This document shows positions 8,966 through 15,042 of a stretch of DNA of 20,632 nt, piece after piece. The stretch comes from Mesorhizobium amorphae. GTDB lineage: Bacteria; Pseudomonadota; Alphaproteobacteria; Rhizobiales; Rhizobiaceae. The stretch lies in assembly GCA_003240775.1 (NCBI GenBank), contig QFNI01000060.1, positions 1-20,632 of the forward strand, read 5' to 3'. Below the pieces are notes generated by a model. The model searched no databases. It saw only the letters and a program-made list of their open reading frames with translations, and had not been told where the DNA came from. Within the stretch, counting starts at the first letter, position 1, and every line of letters starts with the position of its first letter. The translations under genes were made by a program, and so were the position numbers.

Positions 8966-11900
8966 ACGCGCGGCCTTCCATCCCGCCCGACACGATCGAG
9001 CGCCAGACGACCGCAGCCGACCCGAAGAACTCGGTCTGGGTGTCGGCCAATGCGGGCTCGGGTAAGACCCACGTTCTGGCGCTGCGCGTCACGCGGCTGC
9101 TGCTCGGCGGCACGCCGCCCTCGCGCATCTTGTGCCTCACCTACACGCGCGCGGCCGCCGCCAACATGGCCAACCGCGTCTTCTCGCATCTGGCCGACTG
9201 GGCCATGCTGGACGACGAGACGCTGACGCAGAAGATCACCGAGCTCGAAGGCCGCCGCCCGAGCACAAAGACGCTCGGCAAGGCAAGGCAGCTCTTTGCG
9301 AGCGCGCTCGAAACACCGGGCGGGCTGAAGATCCAGACGATCCACGCCTTCTGCGAATCCGTGCTCCACCAGTTTCCGCTGGAAGCCAACATCGCAGCCC
9401 ATTTCGCGCTGCTCGATGGCAACCGGGAGGCCGCCCTCTTCACCGAGGCGCGGCGCGCGCTGATCACGGGCGCCTTGCCCGAAGCGGCCGACGGCGCGCT
9501 GGCCGAAGCCTTCGGCCACGCCATGGACTGCGCGGGCGAGGTGGGGCTCGAAGCCCTTCTCGGCGAGGCCATGACGCGCCGCGACGGCCTGCGCCGCTTC
9601 ATCGACCAGATGGAAGAAGGCGGCAGCCTGTTCGAAGCCTTTGGGCTCGACGGCGCGAAGGGGCTTGGCGGCGAAGATTTCTGGCCGGACCCTTATTTCC
9701 ACCGGCAGATGGCCGAGACATTCCTCGCCCGTGCGGATGCGGCGGGAAAGGCGCAGGCGCGGAAATTCGCCGAAGGCCTGATCGAGGCCTGCGAACAACC
9801 CAACCTCGACGCGCGCCTGCGCTGCCTGCGCAGCACCTTCCTGACCGAGAAGAACGGCGTCTGGCAGGCCAAGCAGACCAAGACCATCGCGTCCAAGGGC
9901 GTGGGCGAGCATTTCGACGGCTTCGCCGAAGAGTTCGAGCGCATCGCGGACGCCATCATCCGCTTGTCCGACCGGGTGGCGCTGTTGCGGATGCTGCACG
10001 GGACGCGCGCCGCGCTCCAATTGGCCGACCGGCTGCTCCACCGCTACGAGCGGCTCAAGAGCGGGCGCGGCTATCTCGACTTCAACGACCTGATCACCCG
10101 CACCGCGCGCCTTCTCTCGCGGCCCGACGCGGGTCCTTGGGTGCAATACAAGCTCGACCAGGGCATCGACCACATCCTGCTCGACGAGGCGCAGGACACG
10201 AGCCCCGACCAGTGGACCGTGGTGCGCCATCTGGCCGATGAGTTCTTCGCGGGTTCGGGCGCGCGCGAGGGCGTGAACCGCACGCTGTTCGCAGTGGGCG
10301 ACGAGAAGCAGTCGATCTATTCGTTCCAGGGCGCCGAGCCGCAGAGCTTCACGGACACGCGCGACATCGTTTCCGAAAAGGCGGGCGCTGCCGACAAGCG
10401 CTTCGCGCGCGTGGAACTGCAATGGTCGTTCCGCTCGACGTTGGACGTGTTGGGCGCGGTGGATGCCGTGTTCCGCACCGAAACCGCGCGGGCCGGGCTG
10501 ACGCGATACCCCGAGCCGATCCGCCACAAGCCCGTGCGCGATAGCGATGCGGGCTATGTCGAGCTTTGGCCCTCGCTCGGCCCCGAGGATGTGGAAGAGC
10601 CCGACGACTGGACGAAAAGCGTCGACCACGCCAAGGCGCCCGCCGCGCGGCTGGCCGAGACCATCGCGCAGACGGTCGAGGCGTGGCTGCGCGACGGCGA
10701 CCAGCTTGAAGGGCGGGGGCGGCCGCTGGCCGCGGGCGACGTGATGGTGCTCGTGCGCAAGCGCGACCGCTTCGTGCATGCGCTGTCGCGCTCGCTCAAG
10801 GAGCGCGGCATCGCGGTGGCGGGGGCCGATCGCATAGCGCTTCCCGCCCATATCGCGGTCAAGGATCTGCTCGCGCTCGGCCGCTACCTGCTCCAGCCCG
10901 AGGACGACCTGTCGCTGGCCGCTCTTCTGCGCTCGCCCGTGTTCGGGCTGACGGAAGACGCGCTCTACGCGCTTGCCGCCTCGCGGGGCGATGGGCAGTC
11001 GCTGGGTTCCGCGCTGCGCGAAGGCGCAAAACGCGATCTGGCGCTGATGGCGGTGGCCGCGCGCCTCGCCGCCTGGAGCACGGAAGCGGCCTTCAAGCCG
11101 GTGTTCGAGTTCTATGCCGGCGTGCTCGGCAGAGATGGCGTGCGCCGCCGCATGATCGCCCGGCTCGGGCACGAGGCCGGCGAAATCCTGGACGAGTTCA
11201 TGTCGTTTTGCCTGGACAGCGAAAAGGCCGGGCAGATCGGGTTGCAGGCGTTTCTGGCGGGGCTCGACGAGGCCGCTCCCGACATCAAGCGCGAGATGGA
11301 CCAGACGCGCGCCGAGGTGCGCATCATGACGGTGCACGCCGCCAAGGGCCTGGAAGCGCCGGTGGTGTTTCTGGTGGATGGCGGCTCCGCCTCGTTCTCC
11401 AACAGCCACATGCCCCGCCTCATCCCCTTCGACGCGCCGGACGGCAAGGCTAGGTGGGACGGCAAGGGCTATCTGTGGAACTTCGGCAAGGCGGTGGGCA
11501 ACAGCTTCACGCGCGAACTGGGTGCTGGCGTGCGCCAGCGCGCGGACGACGAATACCGCCGCCTGCTCTATGTCGGCATGACCCGCGCCGAGGATCGGCT
11601 GATCGTATGCGGCTACCACGGCAAGCGCCCGCAGCCCGACACTTGGCATGCGCTGGTGTCGAGTGCGCTGGTGGGCGACCCCAACACTTCCGAGCGGCTT
11701 TGCCCCCACTCGGGCGCGAGCCTCCACCGCTTCCGCATCAGCCCGCCGGGGCCGGCGGTGGAGGCCTCCACCCGGTCGGCCGAGGTACCCGCCGCCGCAG
11801 AAGCAAAGCCGACGCTGCCGCTCGAATTCTTTTCCGAATTGCCGAGCCCCCCGCCGCTGCCCCGCCCGCTCGCGCCATCGGGCGCGCTTGCGAGCGTGGA

Positions 11901-12507
11901 ACCCGAAGCAGCGGATGCGGCGGCCCTGCTCGGCCGCTCGCCCGTGCTCGACCCCAATCCGCTGGCGCGCTCCCATGCCATCGCGCGAGGCTTGGCCTTC
12001 CACCGGCTGATCGAGACCCTGCCCGCGCTCGAAGCGGGCGAGCGGCTGGCGGCGGCCGAACGCTATCTCGGCCGCGTCGGGGCGGACTGGCCGCCGGCCG
12101 AGCGGATGCGGATGCTGAAGGCGGTCAAGCAGGTGCTCGAAAGCCCTGCGCTCGCCGCGCTCTGGATCGCGGGTTCGCGCGCCGAAGTGGCGGTTTCCGG
12201 CACCGTCGAGATCCACGGCACCCCGCGCGCCGTGGCCGGCAAGATCGACCGGCTGTCGGTGAGCGATACTGAAGTGCTGATCGTCGACTTCAAAACCAAC
12301 CGGCCGCCGCCGCGCACGCTGGACGAGGTGCCCGAAGCGCATGTGGCGCAGCTCGCGCTCTACCGCGCGCTGCTCGAGCCGCTCTACCCCACGCGCGCGG
12401 TCTGCGCGACGCTGGTCTACACCGAAGGCCCCTCCATATTCGCCCTTCCGCCAGAGCGGCTGGACGAGGCTCTCGCAAAGCTTGGGATGAGCATGGACAC
12501 CGCTTGA
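8962..12507 (+). CDS. addA: AddA, UvrD-family helicase and nuclease subunit of AddAB
   Basis: An 1181-residue ATP-dependent 3'-5' helicase plus nuclease, partner of AddB in recombination repair. Superfamily 1 motifs are seen in order: Walker A ANAGSGKT (29-36), motif Ia LTYTRAAA, Walker B LLDEAQD (408-412 is DEAQD), motif III GDEKQSIYSFQGA, motif IV LQWSFRST, motif V MTVHAAKGLE (about 787-797) and motif VI LLYVGMTRAED. A proline-rich linker (SPPPLPRPLAP) leads to the C-terminal RecB-like nuclease domain with VDFKTN (Asp1109, Lys1111) and the later QLALY motif. The start is GTG at 8962, with AAGGAG 7 bases upstream and a four-base overlap with addB. Length and layout match the alphaproteobacterial family. 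Confidence 0.96.
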   Translation: MNARPSIPPDTIERQTTAADPKNSVWVSANAGSGKTHVLALRVTRLLLGGTPPSRILCLTYTRAAAANMANRVFSHLADWAMLDDETLTQKITELEGRRPSTKTLGKARQLFASALETPGGLKIQTIHAFCESVLHQFPLEANIAAHFALLDGNREAALFTEARRALITGALPEAADGALAEAFGHAMDCAGEVGLEALLGEAMTRRDGLRRFIDQMEEGGSLFEAFGLDGAKGLGGEDFWPDPYFHRQMAETFLARADAAGKAQARKFAEGLIEACEQPNLDARLRCLRSTFLTEKNGVWQAKQTKTIASKGVGEHFDGFAEEFERIADAIIRLSDRVALLRMLHGTRAALQLADRLLHRYERLKSGRGYLDFNDLITRTARLLSRPDAGPWVQYKLDQGIDHILLDEAQDTSPDQWTVVRHLADEFFAGSGAREGVNRTLFAVGDEKQSIYSFQGAEPQSFTDTRDIVSEKAGAADKRFARVELQWSFRSTLDVLGAVDAVFRTETARAGLTRYPEPIRHKPVRDSDAGYVELWPSLGPEDVEEPDDWTKSVDHAKAPAARLAETIAQTVEAWLRDGDQLEGRGRPLAAGDVMVLVRKRDRFVHALSRSLKERGIAVAGADRIALPAHIAVKDLLALGRYLLQPEDDLSLAALLRSPVFGLTEDALYALAASRGDGQSLGSALREGAKRDLALMAVAARLAAWSTEAAFKPVFEFYAGVLGRDGVRRRMIARLGHEAGEILDEFMSFCLDSEKAGQIGLQAFLAGLDEAAPDIKREMDQTRAEVRIMTVHAAKGLEAPVVFLVDGGSASFSNSHMPRLIPFDAPDGKARWDGKGYLWNFGKAVGNSFTRELGAGVRQRADDEYRRLLYVGMTRAEDRLIVCGYHGKRPQPDTWHALVSSALVGDPNTSERLCPHSGASLHRFRISPPGPAVEASTRSAEVPAAAEAKPTLPLEFFSELPSPPPLPRPLAPSGALASVEPEAADAAALLGRSPVLDPNPLARSHAIARGLAFHRLIETLPALEAGERLAAAERYLGRVGADWPPAERMRMLKAVKQVLESPALAALWIAGSRAEVAVSGTVEIHGTPRAVAGKIDRLSVSDTEVLIVDFKTNRPPPRTLDEVPEAHVAQLALYRALLEPLYPTRAVCATLVYTEGPSIFALPPERLDEALAKLGMSMDTA

Positions 12508-12555
12508 AAGCGCGGTGCGACACGCCACATATCTCGCACGATTTCTACACGCGGC

Positions 12556-12572
12556 AACCACATCTTGTGGTT
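12556..12572. promoter_or_regulatory. Perfect inverted repeat in the addA-trxA gap
   Basis: AACCACA and TGTGGTT are perfectly complementary and separated by TCT, giving a 17-base palindrome 37 bases before the trxA start. No T-run follows, so it does not look like a terminator. It could be an operator or a short hairpin in the trxA leader. A possible -35-like TTGAAA overlaps the addA stop at 12504-12509, with a poor CATATC -10 at 12528-12533. The regulator is unknown. Confidence 0.45.
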
Positions 12573-12608
12573 CCCTGCATCCGGTCACACAACCGAAAGG
12601 AAACTTCC

Positions 12609-12929
12609 ATGGCCACCGTCAAGGTCGACAACGCCAATTTCGAACAGGCCGTGCTGAACGCGTCCGAGCCCGTCGTGGTGGATTTCTGGGCGGAGTGGTG
12701 CGGCCCCTGCAAGATGATCGCGCCCGCGCTCGAGGAGATCAGCCAGGATCTGGCCGGCAAGGTGACGATCGCCAAGTTGAACATCGACGAGAACCAGGAA
12801 CTCGCCGCCCGCTACGGCGTGCGCTCGATCCCGACACTGATGATGTTCAAGGGCGGCGACGTGGCCGACATGAAGGTGGGCGCCCAGCCCAAGACGGCGC
12901 TTGCACACTGGATCAACAGCGCGGCGTGA
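12609..12929 (+). CDS. trxA: Thioredoxin 1
   Basis: A small cytoplasmic disulfide reductase of 106 residues, the usual length for bacterial TrxA. It passes electrons from NADPH/thioredoxin reductase to ribonucleotide reductase, methionine sulfoxide reductase, PAPS reductase and oxidised proteins. The active site WCGPC is at residues 30-34 (Cys31, Cys34), inside the classic FWAEWCGPCKMIAP stretch. The cis-proline loop RSIPTLMMF is also present. The start ATG is preceded by AAAGGAAA. It is separated from addA by 101 bases containing an inverted repeat, so it may have its own promoter while also receiving read-through from addA. A terminator follows the stop. There is nothing unusual in the protein itself. 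Confidence 0.97.
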   Translation: MATVKVDNANFEQAVLNASEPVVVDFWAEWCGPCKMIAPALEEISQDLAGKVTIAKLNIDENQELAARYGVRSIPTLMMFKGGDVADMKVGAQPKTALAHWINSAA

Positions 12930-12952
12930 ACCTGCGCTGATGAAATGCAAGG

Positions 12953-12978
12953 AGCCCGGCGGAAACGCCGGACTTTTT
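12953..12978 (+). terminator. Rho-independent terminator after trxA
   Basis: A 6-base-pair stem CCGGCG/CGCCGG (12956-12961 with 12966-12971) closes a GAAA loop. Two further flanking pairs (AG/CT) extend it past one mismatch, and a TTTTT run lies at 12974-12978. It ends the ahcY-to-trxA core block, 24 bases after the trxA stop. Confidence 0.88.
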
Positions 12979-12994
12979 CGTTTGAGAGGCGCCG

Positions 12995-13408
12995 ATGGCC
13001 GCTGAACCGGGAATGCTGCAGGGCGAGTGCTATTGCCGCGCGATTGCCTACGAGGTGGCGGACGCCTTCGCCTATGCCTTCAACTGCCATTGCTCGAACT
13101 GCCGCCGCACGACCGGCTCAGCCTTCAAGCCGTTCGCCGGCATCGAGGCCGACCGCCTGCGCGTGACGCGCGGCAGCGAGGCCATCATGCGATTCGGGGA
13201 TGAGACGGGCCACAACGCCCATTGCTGCGCATGCGGCTCGCTTCTCTATTCGCTGGTTCGCGAGGGCACCTATGTGCACGTGGCGTTGGGCACCCTGGTC
13301 GACGACCCGTCGCTGCGGCCTACCGCGCACATCTTCGTGGGCTCCAAGGCCGCTTGGCACGTGATCTGCGACGGCCTTCCCCAGTTCGAGGCGTTTCCAC
13401 CGGAGTGA
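12995..13408 (+). CDS. GFA-family (glutathione-dependent formaldehyde-activating enzyme-like) zinc protein
   Basis: A 137-residue cytoplasmic protein of the GFA/CENP-V family. The founding member, Gfa, was described as joining formaldehyde to glutathione, but many family members have no proven activity, so the reaction here is uncertain. The zinc-binding cysteine pattern is complete: C12-x-C14 (ECYCRA), C31-x-C33-x2-C36 (CHCSNCR) and C77-x2-C80 (CCACGS). The start ATG has GAGG 6 bases upstream and lies only 16 bases after the T-run of the trxA terminator. It therefore needs its own promoter or depends on terminator read-through. It is convergent with pncA, with 15 bases between the two stop codons. 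No formaldehyde dehydrogenase gene is nearby. Confidence 0.85.
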   Translation: MAAEPGMLQGECYCRAIAYEVADAFAYAFNCHCSNCRRTTGSAFKPFAGIEADRLRVTRGSEAIMRFGDETGHNAHCCACGSLLYSLVREGTYVHVALGTLVDDPSLRPTAHIFVGSKAAWHVICDGLPQFEAFPPE

Positions 13409-13423
13409 ACGGGATCGGTTCGC

Positions 13424-14029
13424 TCAGGCCACCCCGCCTTCCAGGGTGACCCCCGCCTCGCGCATCGCGCCCAGCATCCGCTCCACCGAGCCGCCGAGGT
13501 CGATGCCGCGGCAGGCGTCCAGGCGCACGGTGACCTCGAAGCCCTCCTTGCGCGCATCGAGCGCGGAGAAAGCCACGCAATAGTCCGTGGCCAGGCCGAC
13601 CAGGGTGACGGCACCGATCCCGCGCTCGCGGAGATAGCCGCCGAGGCCCGTGGGCGTCGTGCGGTCGTTCTCGAAAAAGGCGGAATAGCTGTCGATCTCC
13701 GGCCGAAAGCCCTTGCGGAGCACGAGTTCGGCCCGGTCCCAGGCAAGGGTGGGGTGGAAGGCCGCGCCCTCGGTTCCCTGCACGCAATGGTCGGGCCAGA
13801 GCGTCTGCTCGCCATAGGGCATGGCAACGCTCTCGAATGGGGCCTTGCCGGGATGGCTGGAGGCGAAGCTCTTGTGGCCCGCGGGGTGCCAGTCCTGCGT
13901 CAGGATCACGTGGGGAAAGGCTGCCATCAGCCCGTTGATGACGGGCACCACGGCATCGCCGTCGGCCACGGCCAGCGCGCCGCCGGGGCAGAAATCGTTC
14001 TGCACGTCGATCACCACCAGCGCCTGCAT
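13424..14029 (-). CDS. pncA: Nicotinamidase / pyrazinamidase
   Basis: A 201-residue cysteine hydrolase of the isochorismatase superfamily that converts nicotinamide to nicotinate and ammonia in NAD salvage. The catalytic triad is visible: Asp8 (VVIDVQNDF), Lys106 (LVLRKGF) and Cys151 (ATDYCVAFSA). The metal-site segment TQDWHPAGH carries Asp46 and His48, and WPDHCVQGTEG carries His81; all match the PncA family closely. The open frame runs further upstream, but the ATG at 14027-14029 is chosen because an AGGAGA ribosome binding site precedes it and the family begins with this MQALVVIDVQ-type sequence. The gene is divergent from the molybdenum hydroxylase operon with a 143-base shared upstream region, so the two may be co-regulated. 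Confidence 0.94.
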   Translation of the reverse strand: MQALVVIDVQNDFCPGGALAVADGDAVVPVINGLMAAFPHVILTQDWHPAGHKSFASSHPGKAPFESVAMPYGEQTLWPDHCVQGTEGAAFHPTLAWDRAELVLRKGFRPEIDSYSAFFENDRTTPTGLGGYLRERGIGAVTLVGLATDYCVAFSALDARKEGFEVTVRLDACRGIDLGGSVERMLGAMREAGVTLEGGVA

Positions 14030-14150
14030 CTGCCGTCTCCTGCTTCTTGCTTCGTCGGCTGGCCGGGCGGGCAAACCGGGCGCGACGGTCTGCGAAATCG
14101 GGCTTTGCGTCAACGGCCGGGGATTCTGCTTGCCTTTCGCGCGCCATATG

Positions 14151-14164
14151 CTTTGCATGCAAAG
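14151..14164. promoter_or_regulatory. Perfect 14-base palindrome, candidate MarR-type operator
   Basis: CTTTGCATGCAAAG is its own reverse complement. It ends 8 bases before the ATG of the FAD subunit gene and overlaps the AAAGGA ribosome binding site. The operon it precedes encodes a MarR-type regulator. The form resembles the short palindromes bound by MarR/SlyA proteins, so autoregulation is a reasonable inference. It could instead act as a 5-base-pair mRNA hairpin masking the ribosome binding site. Confidence 0.5.
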
Positions 14165-14172
14165 GAATTTTC

Positions 14173-15042
14173 ATGGGACCAAGCGACGTGGCACACTATG
14201 CCAGGCCCCAGACCCTGAGCGAGGCGCTCGCCCTTCTGGCGGAGGAGCGCTGGACGGTGCTTGCCGGCGGCACCGATTTCTACCCCGCGCGCGGGGTGCG
14301 CCCGATCCGCGAGAACGTGCTCGACATCAAGGGCGTGGCGGAACTCGACGAGCTTGCCGAGACAGGCACGCATGTCCGCCTGGGCGCCAATCTGAGCTGG
14401 ACGGCTATCCGCGCGGCGGCACTTCCGCCCGCCTTCGATGCGCTTCGGGCTGCGGCGCGCGAGGTGGGCTCGATCCAGATCCAGAACCGCGCGACGCTGG
14501 GCGGCAATCTCTGCAACGCTTCGCCCGCAGCCGATGGCGTGCCGCCGCTTCTGGTGCTCGATACCGAAGTGGAGCTTGCCTCGGTGCGCGGCGTGCGGCG
14601 CTTGCCGCTCGGGGAATTCCTGCAAGGCAACCGCAAGACGCAGCGCATGGCGGACGAGCTTTTGACGGCGGTTCTCGTGCCCAAGGGCTCGGTGGCCGGG
14701 CGTTCGAGCTTCCGCAAGCTCGGGGGGCGGCGCTATCTGGTGATCTCGATCGCCATGGTGGCTGTGCGCCTCGTGGTCGAGGACGGGCGGATCGCGCAGG
14801 CCTCGATTGCCGTGGGCGCGTGCTCGGCCGTCGCACAGCGCTTGGCGCTGCTGGAAGACGCGCTGCGCGGTGCCGCCGTGCATGATGCGGCAAGCCTCGT
14901 GCGGCCGGAGCACTGCGTGCCTCTCGCCCCCATCGACGATGTGCGCGCGACCGCCTCTTACCGCAACGAGGCGGCCGTCGAGATGGTGCGCCGCACGATC
15001 GCCTCGGCATGGGGCGGAAGCTGTGCCGCAGAGGCTGCATGA
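14173..15042 (+). CDS. FAD-binding (medium) subunit of a molybdenum hydroxylase, xanthine dehydrogenase family
   Basis: A 289-residue flavoprotein subunit (CoxM/XdhA-FAD type) that would carry electrons from the iron-sulfur clusters of the next protein to NAD+ or another acceptor. FAD-binding signatures are seen: VLAGGTDFYPARG near residues 30-42 and the IQIQNRATLGGNLCNASPAADG segment near 100-121, equivalent to the TIGGN...SPAGD motif of the family. The C-terminal part (ATASYRNEAAVEMVRRTI) matches the CO dehydrogenase flavoprotein C-terminal domain. The ATG at 14173 has AAAGGAATTTTC directly upstream; that ribosome binding site lies partly inside a palindrome. The stop overlaps the start of the Fe-S/Mo gene. 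The substrate cannot be read from this subunit. Confidence 0.92.
   Translation: MGPSDVAHYARPQTLSEALALLAEERWTVLAGGTDFYPARGVRPIRENVLDIKGVAELDELAETGTHVRLGANLSWTAIRAAALPPAFDALRAAAREVGSIQIQNRATLGGNLCNASPAADGVPPLLVLDTEVELASVRGVRRLPLGEFLQGNRKTQRMADELLTAVLVPKGSVAGRSSFRKLGGRRYLVISIAMVAVRLVVEDGRIAQASIAVGACSAVAQRLALLEDALRGAAVHDAASLVRPEHCVPLAPIDDVRATASYRNEAAVEMVRRTIASAWGGSCAAEAA

Noticed and set aside
1022..12588. Very long open frames on the - strand opposite divL, the tsaE fusion, addB and addA
   Set aside because: They mirror strongly recognised + strand genes, are rich in Arg/Ala/Gly/His as expected for GC-rich antisense frames, and show no protein family features.
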